From Leucocoprinus leucothites (lineage: Eukaryota; Basidiomycota; Agaricomycetes; Agaricales; Agaricaceae): 64,000 bases of DNA. Location: NCBI GenBank assembly GCA_013368445.1, contig JAACJO010000011.1, positions 1 to 64,000 of the forward strand, written 5' to 3'. Below, piece by piece: positions 42,888-54,985 of this stretch. The notes beneath the pieces are model-generated. The model was given only the letters and a program-made list of their open reading frames with translations, was not told the DNA's origin and made no database searches. Each line of letters opens with the position of its first letter. The stretch's first letter is position 1. The position numbers and the translations under genes were made by a program.

Positions 42888-43634
42888 ATGGGCGCTAATG
42901 TGGGCTGCCGATTGAGACATCCGTTATTTGGTGCGCTAGATTCCGCTCAATGTAGTCACAAACGTGACATGATATACGCAATATTTGGAATCTGTTCCGG
43001 TTCCAGGACAGCGGACTGCTCAGAGGTGTTCACATGGGCTGGCGTACTCGTCAGAGCGGCGCAGTGTGATGTACGTCTGATTATGGTAGATTATCAATTA
43101 ACAACAAAGTGCGATACAGACCCGTCGGATGGGGAAATGACCTTAGTAACGGAGTGGAAAGATAACTATGCAAGTACGGAGATCGGTTCAATTCGGGTTC
43201 AATTGGCCATTAGAGGATTGCATGTTGATGCATGGAACTCCCCTTTCTTCTGGGCGACCCAATTGACCCTGTGTGTCTCGGGTGTTTTGCACTCTCACAG
43301 GCTGGCACCAACATCTGCGTGCGGATCAGCGGGCTGGTCGCTCGTTTGGGAACTGCAAGTCGTAAAATCACGTGACCGCTCGGGTGGCTGGACTCAGCCT
43401 GTTCGTGCGGATATGCCTACGAGTCTACTCGTCGAAGTCACTATATCCAGCAAGGTTATAGTGGCCACTGGCGAAAGAGGTACGAGAATGTGGTTACGTC
43501 ATGGGCGATGTGCCCTCCCGAAAACTCTTGGGCTACCTTATCATCGGAGGCTTCACATAATCATCAACGAAATGTGGCGGCGAACAGAGATTCGCGTAAT
43601 ATCTAGTGAGGTGTTGTTCGTGGGACGTACATAG
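42888..43634 (+). CDS. orphan ORF of 248 codons
   Basis: An uninterrupted ORF from ATG (MGANVGCRLRHPLFG) to TAG, unusually long for this window's noncoding DNA, where most chance ORFs stay under 150 codons. The composition is peculiar: rich in Cys, Trp, Arg, Val and Ser, with no transmembrane run, repeat or known motif. A TATA-like element lies about 280 bp upstream. It sits in the gene-poor island next to the TIR element. It may be a lineage-specific gene, a remnant of a mobile element, or chance. I do not recognise a family. Confidence 0.3.
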   Translation: MGANVGCRLRHPLFGALDSAQCSHKRDMIYAIFGICSGSRTADCSEVFTWAGVLVRAAQCDVRLIMVDYQLTTKCDTDPSDGEMTLVTEWKDNYASTEIGSIRVQLAIRGLHVDAWNSPFFWATQLTLCVSGVLHSHRLAPTSACGSAGWSLVWELQVVKSRDRSGGWTQPVRADMPTSLLVEVTISSKVIVATGERGTRMWLRHGRCALPKTLGLPYHRRLHIIINEMWRRTEIRVISSEVLFVGRT

Positions 43635-44056
43635 TTGCTACTCGACTCTACAGGCATGTACGGCAATCGCATGACTTGTAAATTCCACTGAAGTTTTGAA
43701 TGCGTGGAATGGATTAAGGGTGGCGTGCATACTACGGCACGATGGTATCATTGTGATAATCATGAGCTAGGTCAAGTCCTACTGCCATAGTGACCGGTTA
43801 TAAATATGCATGTTAGACTGCATTCGGATCCCGGATGTTTTACGTGTTAAGTACGGGCCTGGATAAAGTGTCGGCAAACGTATAGCTCGGGGATGGGGTG
43901 GTGTGAGTGATTGACACCGTGACATTACCAGACATTGAAATCCAGTCCTACAGACAAGATCGGTGCGGGCTGCGACAATCCATTAAATATGTAACGCGGG
44001 CAGCCCACAAACACATGTGTCGACGCGCTGACTGGAACCTCTCGTCTCATCGAAGA
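43635..44056. other. intergenic, no gene seen
   Basis: About 420 bp between the orphan ORF and the next minus-strand gene's stop. No features recognised. Confidence 0.4.
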
Positions 44057-44437
44057 CTATTTTGAGCTTGCTCGTTCCGATGTTCTGTTGGGACTTTGAG
44101 CAGATTGCATACTATCTAGACTTTCGTCGCGGCTGGTTTCCGTGCCAGCTGAGGTTGGTGTTTCTGCAGGTTGTTGCATCGCTGTCGATGTTTGCCGAGT
44201 TGACTGCAATGCCTGTGACTGTAGGCTCCGTGAAGGGTAATTTTCTTGTTCAAGCAGAAATATTCTTCTCCTCTCTTCTCCCTCCCTTACAGCTTGAAGC
44301 CATCTCTGGAGGGTCCATTCGTAAAGAGCACGCGAGTACTCGATGAAGACCTGAGGGTCGACTGGAGTTGGATGGTTGGGTTGGGACTCGGGTTGGGACT
44401 CGGATTGGGACGGTGGAGGAGAATTTGACGGAGACAT
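44057..44437 (-). CDS. Ser/Pro/Gln-rich hypothetical protein
   Basis: An ORF of 126 residues from ATG 44437 (MSPSNSPPPSQSE). The N terminus has SESQPESQP repeats. A predicted amphipathic helix follows (FIEYSRALYEWTLQRWLQAV, then REGEERRRIFLLEQE), and the tail is Ser/Thr/Gln-rich and probably disordered. The same frame stays open upstream to about 44734, so an earlier exon is likely and the true N terminus is uncertain. I do not recognise the family. The amphipathic helix with conserved-looking Trp residues is the only structured part. Confidence 0.4.
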   Translation of the reverse strand: MSPSNSPPPSQSESQPESQPNHPTPVDPQVFIEYSRALYEWTLQRWLQAVREGEERRRIFLLEQENYPSRSLQSQALQSTRQTSTAMQQPAETPTSAGTETSRDESLDSMQSAQSPNRTSERASSK

Positions 44438-45144
44438 TGGAGACGAAAAACGCGTCTGTTGGGTTCGGAATCCAGGTGTAATGGCTGGCGAGATATCGGG
44501 GGTAGACGGGGATTTTATATCAAGAAGGTTGTATTCGGCCAGATTACATTGTCGTCGATGAAGTCGAGGATCAATCGACCATCTAGTGTGGTGGTCGAAA
44601 TGAAAAAAAAGGTAGTGTGAATTAGGAAAAGACGAGAAAACAGCCGTAAGGAACGTGAGTTGTGACACGAACGCTGAGTTGGAATAATGGCCACGTTCCG
44701 CTGAGAAGTTGACGGAGAGCCAATTGAGGAGCACGCGTTATTTGGCAGCAGTGACAAGGCGGCATGGGGGGGATATAACAGATCTAGTCACCGAACGTGG
44801 CTCAATGGGCGGGAAGGCCAGTTCGCCAGCTTCGACTTCTACCGGACTAGGTTGGCTCGCATGACATCATTTCTAGATTAGTATCTTACCTTACGAGTCT
44901 ATTAGTGCCTGTCTCCGATTCCGTCACCGGCCCCGGCCAGATCATACAAACCTCGGCCCCAAGCATTATATTACTACAGCATGTCTTCAATCAACTATCG
45001 TTTCACAAGTCACCTAAGAAATGAAGCAGACACTGCGCCCGTTGTAGATATATAATTCCGGATTCTCTATCATTTCAAGAGTCTAAATCACGTTGAAACA
45101 AATCGGTCCTGCACAGCCCCTTATGTAGCTCATCTCTAGTACTG
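44438..45144. other. intergenic / possible upstream exons of hypothetical gene
   Basis: About 700 bp between the hypothetical gene and the stop of the CSC1-like gene. Two overlapping minus-strand frames are open between 44515 and 44757 and may include first exons of the hypothetical gene; no splice model is convincing. Otherwise nothing recognised. Confidence 0.35.
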
Positions 45145-48100
45145 CTATCGCGCGTGGCGGCCGCGCGACGATGATCGTCGAAGCATCACGTCCTCTCTCG
45201 TTCGAACGTCGACCGTACAATCTAGGTTGTGATACTTCTTTAAGTCTTCTGCCTCAGACTGAGCGACTTCTGCCGAGTCTCTAGGGAGCCAAATGATTGG
45301 GGGAGGGGCAATTAGCTCTGGGGCATAAAGGATGCCTGCCATGTCTTCCGCATGGTCAGTGAATGGCAAGGGAGGTAAATGAGGTGGAGCATCGGGATGC
45401 GTCCGAGCTGCTCTGTCCGTTGCCGTCAGATCATCCAGAGTTTCTGTTTCTATAGGTCCGTGAAACACGATCCAGGCAAGGATGGCCAGAGAAATGATGG
45501 TGAGCAGATTCGATGGACAATTAGAAAGAGAATATCAAAACTAGCCGAGAAAAAAAAACTCACGGAGCGGAACGGGTCCTCGGTAGGTTGGGGCAGAAGG
45601 CTCTACGGCTAGGGTTAGGCTCATCATTTCCAGGACAGATGCCATAGAGCCTCGAACGAGTGGTCCTCTGGAACTGCTATCGTTTGTAGTTGCGTCTGCA
45701 CCCTCAACGAGATAGCGGTCAGCAGCGCTGGCAAAGTGGTCTAACGAGTCCCTTGTGATTGGACTCAATGACCCCCGGCCCGGGAGCCTGAGCCTCATGG
45801 CAGTGTAGATCTCAACAAAGAGCACCGTCACCACGCCAATACCCGCCAGAACACCACCCTCAATCCAAATCGTACGACTGAGAAAAATCAATCCTAGGAG
45901 TATAGGCTGGAAGGAGAGTAATGTTCCGAAACGTTTGAGGAGCCATAGTTGAAGTAGTCCTCCTGTCTGCGAATGTGTGCGTGCATACACGTAGCCAACG
46001 AGGAAACGGTGTGCTGCGAATTGGCAAGAAGAAAAAATTAGCGAAGGACTTTGCCTTCCGGCAGTCGATTTTCATTAACCCGGGCACTCACCAACTAGAC
46101 TGAGCAGAAGTAATAGAACAACAGCGGGAGCGATTAAGGGAAATATGAGGGAGAATGTAGACGCAAACATGACAGCTAAAACACAGGCACTGATTGCAAA
46201 GGTCGGGCTATAGGTTCGGGGATACACGGCTAGGGAAATGGAGGATATTGAGTGTTTGATCGGAAGGAGGAGTTCGATACTCATACCTCTGAATCGCTGG
46301 CGAGGGGTTACTGCTAACCGCTCCAGTTTGAGCACGCTCCAAAGTCGCGTGGGTTGAAGCAGGAGCAACCCTGGAACAATAATCGCCACATTGATCACGA
46401 TAGTGAAGGCCAATACAGCCATGTAGACTGCACCATTTGTGATAGAGCGGGTCTGCCCGGAGTTCACATCAAACGCTTGTAGAGCAAAAAGGATACCCCC
46501 TATAGCTATTAGCCAGATCGCGACAACCGTGGCCAATACATAAAAGACAATTCTGAAAACAAACAGTTGGTTTCCTGATCTTGAGATCGAGCCATGGATG
46601 TTTGCAGCCACTAGAGGTGACTATCAGGTTGTGCAAGCAAACACCGCCTGTAATTGCACTCACCACTGATATAGTAGATTGCTAATGCGATGAATATCGT
46701 TGCAGCCACAGCAGGTAGAAATACCGTTGCAACACCGCTCGCAAGTGTGTTCGCCGTAAGGAGTGGCTCCAAAAATGACAGATAATGAGTTACATCGGGG
46801 GCCGGTGAAACTGCAAGGCCAGCTACGGCAGTTACTGTCACAACCGGTGAGTATGGATTCATTGTGCCCTTGTCCCAATCAATTTCACTTACACCCGGCA
46901 CCAAGAAGCACTGCAATGATACAGACTACGGTCCAGAGCACCGACTTGTCCAGGAGATTCCTCTCATTTTGCAATACATCCCATCTAATGTCCTCTTTGG
47001 CTCTCCCTTCAATTATCTGTACCCCCGGGATGTGTCTCAAACCACGACCGACGATCAGCCACCCACGGATGTTCCTCCCCTCCGCAATATCATCATAGCT
47101 ATGCTGTTGAGCATCTCTGATTTGCGTGTTTATATCTTTCAGTTGTGATCGCCAATGTGTAATGTCTTCGTAGACCTGGCCCAGGTCATCGAAATTTAGA
47201 CCATCAAGCGGCCGAACGAATGGTTGGGCATGCTGGAGACGTAGGTGAGGTGGAGGAACGAGGTCAGGCTCCTGGTCTCGGTCTCGACGGAGAGGAAACG
47301 TTTCACGTCTGGTGGTTGGAACGGTTTCTTCGGACTTTCGTGGTCTCCTCCTGCCTGGAGTCGAAGGACCCGCAGCATGGGGCGGTAGTCCGTTGAAATC
47401 GCTGTCAAAGTCATTCCCTATGCCGTTCTCCTTTTCCAGGTCGACCCACTCTTCATCCTCATTGTAGCCGTTGTGAAGGGTATGACTTTCGGTACCTGTC
47501 TGTTCATGCCATCGCCCTGCGCTTGGAGATGATGTCTCATTCTCTCGGGAGCTCTCCGCTACTCTGCTGGTGGTCTGGATTGTTCGCCTCTTTACACCAT
47601 GCTCATCGATATATTCAACCTCTTGCTCCTCTGAAATGCCTTCACTGCGGAACGGCTCAACGCCCCAATTTGGTCCATGTAAACGGGGGTCAGGGATCCA
47701 ACTCATCCAGCTCCTTCGAGTATCCGTTTCCAAGCCAGCGGCCCCCAGTTGCCCATTTCTCCCCATCGAGACCTGTCCACCTAAAGGTAAGCGCCCGTAT
47801 GCAGCAGAATTTCTATTCACTTCCAAGAACCTGCTCCCAACAACGCGTGAGCTGATTGATTCACCAAAGCTAGGGTTGGTTCCAGAATCAGTCAGTCGGC
47901 CTCCGCTCAGCCCATTCACACCCCTTAGCTTGTAGAAGGAGGAGGGGGCAACAAATGACGTAGGTGCAAGTGATGTTGTGCCATATGCGCGGTTGAAGGC
48001 ACGTCGCCTTCTGGTACGTCGAGGGGCAGCAACGCCAAGAGGGAGTGGTCGACTGATGTACGGTCGCGTGGGATCTGGTGGTGGAGGAGGCTCATAATCG

Positions 48101-49804
48101 GCAATGGATGGGTCAGGCGTGGTGATCTGGAAGGAGCTGATATATCGTGTCTCAGCAATCTCAAGATTTTCGAGGATTTCGTCGCGTTGATCAATGAGTA
48201 ATGCAATGTGTTGAGTATCACTGTTAAATGTCAGTTTGATGTGAAGCGTGAAAAGTGCCAAGGGACACACGAGATTGAGAACAGGCTCTGAATGTCAACA
48301 TCGGCGCTGTCATCTACTCCATTCAAAGGCAATTCTTCGTCTCTTCTCCTGGATGCCCTGGGTCTCTGGCTCAAGGCCGTGCTCCCGTTAGTTCGCCGAG
48401 CACTTCGGTCGTTCTGCTCGTCACCGTCCATACCAGAGGTAAGACCAATTTTCTTAATGAACTTTTTGAAACGCTGTTCTCCCCAGTTTTGAAATCCGGG
48501 GGCATCTCTCGCACTGAGCCAGCCAAGGTCCTTCCCTTGGCATTTTATTTGCAACCAGCGCCTTCGATACGCAGCTAGGACTTTAAATTCATTCAAGATT
48601 TTCCACAAGGCAGGAAAGAGACCAAGGACCAGTGCAATGATGGTGAGTATGATAATACGGAGGCGAACGTTTTGTGGGTCATTCTCATCGCCTACCAAGG
48701 CTCGCCGTGAGAGGACACGAAGGTTTGTCGTTTGGATTTGTTGGTTATCAACCAGCCGTAGGAGTCGGAGGAGGCTGAGGTCTTGGAGGGTAGAGTAACC
48801 ACCCGCGAAAAAGGCGTGGTCTGGGAGCACAGAATTGCACGGCATATTGACAAGGTAAATTGGGAGTGCACCACCAAGGGCGAGAATAGACCATCCTAAA
48901 ACAATCCGGAGAGCTACCCAGAGCGTACGTTGGCTGAGCTGCTCATCAGACGGGAATAAATTTGCGTCTTTATTGGCAGAACGGCCAGCGTCGTTGACGT
49001 CTTCTGGAACGTCCGGAATGAGAGGAACTGGTGGGCTTAAGAATGCGAGTGAACCTGATCCAAGAGGTTTGGGTCGAACTCTGTGGAAGTATGAGAGTTT
49101 GTGCCTTGTCAATGGGTTGAAGTACTTACTCAGGTGGAACAAACCACTCCCGGAGGCCGTATATTTGACGAAAACGTGGTCGCACAATGGCAAAAACAAG
49201 CTTGAAGTCACATTATCTGAATTTGCTGAGGAAACCGAAGAATAAAATAGCTTACCCAAATGGTCAAACCCAACACGCTCGACAAAACGAGGGTTGCCAA
49301 GACACCACTGGAAGCCGCATCGAGGCCGTGTCCGACACAAATTTCATTGAATCTTATCGTATTGTTAAAAGAAATCTCATCGCTCGGCAAGGATGATCCA
49401 CTCGCTGTGGCGGCCAAGAGGGCAGTAGTCGTGGGGGATGGGACAGTGTAGAGTACAACAGATTCGGTAAAAGACGTAAAAGTAGAGGTATCTTCGAAGA
49501 TGGTCGTGACAGGATATGTCGTCGTGAAAGTGATGGCATTGTTATTGGCATTTGGGGAGAGTGAAGCAAGGGAAGGGAGTACGCTCGGGGTGGGCTGAAG
49601 GTTAGGGGCTGTATACGGATCTGGTGCCACTGCTGGTGTAGACAAAGACTGTGGAGGGGATCCAGGAATTGGTGGAGAAGTATTCGGAGGAAAGTTTGAG
49701 GGAATATTTGGCGGAGGAATGTTGTTTTGGAAGTCAGGTCGTCGATGTCGTAACCCGGAAAAATACCGACGTAATATCGTTGGGGCATCGTCAAAAGAAA
49801 ACAT
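45145..49804 (-). CDS. CSC1/OSCA-like membrane channel, long form
   Basis: Eight exons close to 1400 residues: 49804..49256, 49200..49130, 49080..48271, 48220..46893, 46834..46664, 46610..46092, 46013..45564, 45449..45145. Membrane helices are near residues 165-190, 260-280, 350-370, and a dense C-terminal block (about 915-1240, e.g. VFRIVFYVLATVVAIWLIAI, LIAPAVVLLLLLSLV). The helix block, the QTGGLLQLWLLKR loop and the tail with YAPELIAPPPIIWLPRDSAEV resemble RSN1_7TM/PHM7_ext regions of fungal CSC1/OSCA (DUF221) proteins, which are tension- or osmotically gated cation channels. The N-terminal 165 residues are extracellular-type, Ser/Thr/Pro-rich and glycosylatable. A long cytosolic loop (about 470-900) separates the halves. 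Family assignment rests on pattern memory; another multipass family is possible. Confidence 0.62.
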
Positions 49805-50365
49805 GAGGCCTGTGTGGGCCCTTAGTGTGGAAGGGGGAAAAGCTTGGGGAGGGAAGAGAGGAAGGTTCAGTGAACGCCGTCAGGTTCGTGTACAATTCGA
49901 ACCAATCACAGTCCAAATATGGTAATCAATGAGGCTTCAGTATTCAATGATAGGCGCTCAATAGGTATCACCCGATGGCTTGGTCGGAGTGGTTTGAAGG
50001 GCAATCGAGGTCTGCGACGGATGCGAGATTTAGAGTAAAAGCAAGATGGATTTTTTGGCGTGACTATACAAACTACGTCTCTGAATGACTGAATGCCCAC
50101 GGTATAGGAGCACCTGTCTCCCAGGAAACTCATCCACAATTAGACACTGTTATTCCCCCAGCCATTCAAAGCCAAAGTCCGCATGAAAAGCGGAGACCAA
50201 GCACAAATAGTAACCACGGCGGAAGAAGCCAAGTGATCCTCTCCGGCCACGCTGAGCCGTACACAATTTCCTTGTTCGCGTGAGGGCATCTGACAAGATT
50301 CGAAACACGCGTTCAGGTTGCATGAGAATAAGGCGAATACAAGGATTGAACATACCAGTCACATA
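49805..50365. other. intergenic, promoter side of CSC1-like gene
   Basis: About 560 bp. It holds the upstream region of the channel gene; minus-strand ORFs of 70-77 codons here (49906..50139, 50150..50362) have no features. No repeats noted. Confidence 0.4.
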
Positions 50366-50578
50366 TCATACACCGTAATCTGCGTCATCCTTTCCCAGCT
50401 CTGAGGGGGCTCGATTGTGGCGGGTGACCCAAGGGGGGAGGGAAGAAACGGAAGCTCGAGATGGAGAAGGCACTTGCTCGCGAGTTGGGTTCTTATATTT
50501 GTTCTTTCTCACCCGCGCCTTTTCTGGATATATACTGTCAGATCCGTGCACCGCGTGCTTGCTTGGGATGCAACCCAT
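50366..50578 (-). CDS. possible small lipid-anchored protein (MGC start)
   Basis: A 70-residue ORF starting MGCIPSKHAV. Gly2 followed by Cys3 and a Ser at position 6 fits the N-myristoylation/palmitoylation consensus used by fungal Galpha and similar membrane-anchored proteins. The rest is basic and Ser/Pro-rich (KARVRKNKYKNPTREQ) and then hydrophilic, without a known domain. It could be a complete small protein or the first exon of a spliced gene. The evidence is only the N-terminal signal and its position between two genes. Confidence 0.35.
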   Translation of the reverse strand: MGCIPSKHAVHGSDSIYPEKARVRKNKYKNPTREQVPSPSRASVSSLPPWVTRHNRAPSELGKDDADYGV

Positions 50579-51007
50579 TCTGAGGAACTGCACATTGTTC
50601 ATCAGTTTTGGGATAGGAGAAAAAACAAGGAGCTGACCTGGCGAGGAAGAGAAAGGCTTCAAAAATCTATCAAGCCTAACGTTGGAGCTTTAAAGACGAG
50701 ATCACTACCCGTCATTAATGATGGACAGGGGAGTCGTGATGACAGCAACCAGATGAAACACAAAACTCAAGCGTATTGTGGCAAAGGATGCTATGCCATG
50801 TGTTAGACGGAGCTGATGAACAAGATATGGTGATGTTGCCTAGGAAGTAGTGTCTGAATTTGGTCGAAGCGGTACCCTCTTGTCGAGAACACAGATCAAT
50901 CTACGCCAAGTCACGTGGACAACCAATATATGTCGTGTAGCATACTACTTAGCACGTAACACCTTCAGGACGCTAGAACATACGAGTATCCGCTTGCTTG
51001 GGGCCCG
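50579..51007. other. intergenic, upstream of SLY1
   Basis: About 430 bp. Overlapping plus-strand ORFs (50417..50806 and 50850..51047) are opposite the small protein or upstream of SLY1 and lack features. The SLY1 promoter should lie here. Confidence 0.4.
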
Positions 51008-53519
51008 ATGTCAAGCAGTATCAAGCAGGTACGTGCACTCAAGTTGACGCGAAAAGGCCATAGTAATGGGCTTTACATAGGCAACGACGCTACAGCAGGC
51101 CCAAACGCGGGCGCTGCTTACTCTCCTGAACCTCAACCAACCTGTGGAAAACCCCCCTTCGCCACTGACTTCGAATAAACCAACCTCCGGGCTTAAAACA
51201 CCACCAGTTACTGGTCCACCTGTCTGGAAAATACTAGTGCTCGATCAACAGACAAAAGATGTTTTAGCCACAGTCTTGCGAGTGCAGGACTTACGGGATG
51301 TCGGTGTCACTCTTCATGTGTAGGTACACTTGTTCAAAGGCTCAATAAAATTGGTCTTTCATCATGTTTACTATAGGCAACTTCATGCAGTCCGGCCAGC
51401 TCTTCCAGACGTACCCGCCGTCTACTTTGTTTCACCAACGCTTCCCAACATTCGTCGCATCGCGCAGGACCTCCAGAAAGGCCTATACGAGTCCTTCCAT
51501 CTTAACTTCGTCGAACCACTCCCCCGATCTCTGCTTGAAGAGCTTGCAGCATCCGTTGCTCAGGATGGAACTGGCGAGCTAGTGGAGCAAGTGAGTTCGC
51601 TGAGAACCCTTTCATGGGTTCGGATGACTGACTTTAGCTAGATCGTCGACCAGTACCTATCCTTTGTCGTCCCATCACCCTCGTTGTTTTCCTTGCTTCC
51701 TCCACCTCCACCAATAAACAATCCTCTCGCTGGTGATACAGCAACCCCTGCCACCTCTCTAGATCACACGTCTTACACCATCCTGAATTCTCCTTCCTCA
51801 ACTGAGCAGCAAATAGAAGAGGAGATCGAGAGAGTGGCCAGTGGCCTGTTTAGTGCTGTTGCTACCCTTGGTAAGTCGCGTGTATAACTGTTCTCGCGTT
51901 GATGCTTACTTGCTCCTTAGGTCATGTTCCCTTTATTCGAGCACCAAGAGGCAATGCAGCAGAAATGGTGGCTAAAAAACTTGAAGTAAAGATTCGTGAT
52001 GCCATTCTCACAGCTTCGCGGTCCGCCAACCCTTCAAACGCTCTCTTCGCACCCGATTCCTCTGGTCTATCAAGTCTTCAACGGCCACGTGTGTTACGTC
52101 GCTCGATTCCGCCCCATATATAATCTAACCTCAATGTAGTTTTATTGATCCTTGACCGCAACGTCGACTTGACGTCCGTCATCTCCCATGGTTGGACATA
52201 CCAAGCTCTCCTTTCGGATTGTTTCTCAATGAAGCTCAATCGTGTGATCGTACCCGAGGGCCAGAAGAACCAACGCTATGACCTTGATAACAAAGACTTC
52301 TTCTGGGGTCGCAATTCGGCCAGTCCATTCCCTCAAGTAGCAGAGGAGATTGATGTGGAGTTGAATAGATACAAACAAGACGCTGCTGAGATCACAAGAA
52401 GTACGGGTGTCAGTGACGTGGACGATATCTCAAAGCTGTGGGTGTTGAAGTAAATGCAGACAATTTCTATTGCTAACGAAATCATTTTAGGGACCTCTCT
52501 GCCAACGCTACTCATCTTAAAACTGCTATAACGCAACTGCCAGAGCTAACCGCGAGAAAAGCAACGCTCGACACCCATGTACATATTGCGACCGCCCTGC
52601 TTGAGCATATCAAGAAGCGCGGGCTGGACGAGCTGTTCAGCACGGAGGAAGCTATTTCCAAACAAGTAAACGGCTATTTCCTATTCCCGGAATATCTGAC
52701 TTATCACTGTTCCTCGACAGACGACCGCTTCTATCATTGAACTTCTCCGTACAAGCCGCCCGGACGGCGATTTCACACCGCAAGATAAACTCCGTCTCGT
52801 CATCGTTTTTTACCTCTCAGCACCAGACAATGTCATCAACAAAGATGATGTCACTGAGCTTGAAAAAGAGCTTAAGTCTGCTGGTGCTGACGTGGCTGCA
52901 TTTGAGTATGTACGCCGAACAAGAGAAATCTCGCGCATGATGTCAGGCAGTCTTGGTGCCAGCACAGGGACATCAACGCCTAACCTTGGGAGTGTCGCTG
53001 GTCAGGGAGGGGAATTGTTCAAGGGTTTCAGCGCATTCGTTGGAAACAAGGTAACTCAGCTTGAAAATAGACTCTCGAAATCTCGTCTGACCTCTTTTGC
53101 AGCTTTCTGATCGCTTGAAAGACGGTGCCTTTGAAGGTTTGATCTCTGGAGTCAAAAACTTTCTTCCTGCGAACAAACTCCTTCCTGTTACTCGCCTTGT
53201 CGAAGCCCTCATGGACTCATCTGCTGCCTCAAATCAGTCCCTGCAAGAGACCGATGACTACATCTTCCTTGACCCTCGCGCACCACGCAACATGAATGCT
53301 GGTTTACCTGGCACCGCGGGAACCAGTGGTACAAGACCCAAACGTATGACCTTTGCAGAGAGTATGGTTTTTGTGGTTGGAGGCGCGGGGTACGTCGAAT
53401 TTGGAAATCTTGAAGAGTGGGCCAAGAAGAGCAACAGAAGGATAATCTATGGTGGCACTGACATAGTCGATCCTGGAGGTTTCATTCATACTCTCGAAGG
53501 GCTTGGAAAGTCAGGATGA
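51008..53519 (+). CDS. SLY1: SLY1 (Sec1/Munc18 family)
   Basis: Nine exons give 696 residues: 51008..51028, 51081..51319, 51377..51590, 51642..51870, 51921..52088, 52140..52437, 52491..52665, 52721..53050, 53103..53519. The first exon is only 21 nt (MSSSIKQ). Features in order: [56 protein letters not shown] (the SM-family signature), [19 protein letters not shown], and a C-terminal [17 protein letters not shown]. Sly1 binds Sed5-type syntaxins and promotes SNARE assembly in ER-Golgi and intra-Golgi fusion. The length matches yeast Sly1 (about 666) and SCFD1. A Gly/Ser-rich linker near residues 510-545 fits the loop region. It converges on the next gene, 102 bp apart. Confidence 0.92.
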
Positions 53520-53621
53520 TAGGCCTGATGGATGTTATGCGCAATACTTCGTATTAGAATACAATGGGTGAACTAAGAGATACACATGATAGGCAGAGAA
53601 AAGCAGCCTATTATTGTCCTG

Positions 53622-54985
53622 CTACTTCCTATTGTTTTGGCGAGATAGGATCTGTACAATTCGGATGCTGCCAAAGGGCAATGGTGAGTCAACAAGACCG
53701 GAATAAGGGGAGGACACGACGTACAATATGTTCAGCATGTCCAATTCAAGGCCAATGGATTCGTTCAGAGCATCTGGCGTGTAGAGACCCATTTCAGCCA
53801 TTCGAGCATGTTTCAAGATCTTTTGGGTGCTGATGATGAAGAGCATTAGTGTAATAATCGCATAATCACATAGGTGAGTACTTACTCGAAAAGAACGAAA
53901 CCACCAAATACGGCAAGGCCGCCGTATAGTGATATCGATTCAGTGAGAGCAAGGCTACGAAGACCCATGGGTAGGATCATAGGTGCAAGAGAGCTCAAAG
54001 CAACCACAGTAACTCCGGCGAGGAGTGGTCCTCCAAGATGTAAATATTTGTCATTGCTAGAACAGGATTGTCAGTAATGGGAAGCGTTGAAATCGGATAA
54101 AACATACGTAGCCGTTGCACCGATGTAGGAAATAGATCCAACAACTCCGACAGTGTAGAGTGCTGCACGAGAGAGAATGGCAGGGCTGAAGAAGAACAGA
54201 GGGCTCAGAGTAGCTGCTTGGCAAGCATTGAAAGCCTGTCGTACCATGAATAAATGTCTGATTTCGGAATACCAGGAAACATACCAGCCAGCAGAGATGT
54301 TTCTGAATAGGTTTGTCTGGAGGTGTGTACATCGTAGCCGCCATGGTTGAAATACTACCAAGTAAACTGGCTCCAAGAACCACCCCTAGGAAACCAGAAG
54401 GTAAGAGTCATGTTGAGTTAAAGTTGCTTAAGTACTCACAAGGATTAGCCGACATCACTCGAAATACAAAACCCGATCTAAACATCTGCCTGGCAGTCAG
54501 TGCAGTGACAAGCAGGCCACCTGCGGTATATTTGAAACTGTCATTGAGATACGAGCGTTCGGTTAGGCTCAGAGGCTCCCGTGTTTCTCTGTTCAGTGTT
54601 CCTTCAAGAACTACTACAGCAGTAGCGACTCCAGCCTTGAAAATTGTCAGAGGAAGGAGTGGAATGGAGAAGAATTGCTGACCGCTGTGGCGCCAAAGCG
54701 CCCCCATGAAATTGGAGATTCCTCCTGTTGACGAGCGCTTTGACCCTCAAGTCGTAGAAATCTCGAGCCCTTGGTGAAATCGACTTGTGTCCAGTTTTTC
54801 GTCGCACGCAACCGGAGATTATTCAAGTTAAACGGTGACCTTCTAAAGATACTGAGGTTCCGAGTGCATATCTGGCTTGGGGAGAATGCTCCAAGCCCTG
54901 GTCGGGCGGTACGCACTACCGTGCCTTGGAGAGTCGAACGCGTAGTATGGACCAAAGGCCACATCGAGGATCCGAATTGAAACAT
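53622..54985 (-). CDS. mitochondrial BAX-inhibitor-1/GHITM-like membrane protein
   Basis: Seven exons close to 344 residues: 54985..54808, 54745..54440, 54385..54285, 54235..54108, 54056..53886, 53829..53725, 53667..53622. The first about 60 residues are rich in Arg, Ser and Thr without acids (MFQFGSSMWPLVHTTRSTLQ), a mitochondrial targeting sequence. The rest has six or seven hydrophobic segments. NRETREPLSLTERSYLNDSF, NPWVVLGASLLGSISTM, KHLCWLAFNACQAATLSPLF, and the C-terminal DTQKILKHARMA and LDMLNIFIRIVQIL fit the TMBIM/BI-1 family, specifically the inner-membrane GHITM (TMBIM5) branch. In animals this branch maintains cristae and cation exchange. The splice into exon 2 (GTGCGA donor) is the least certain. 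Confidence 0.78.
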
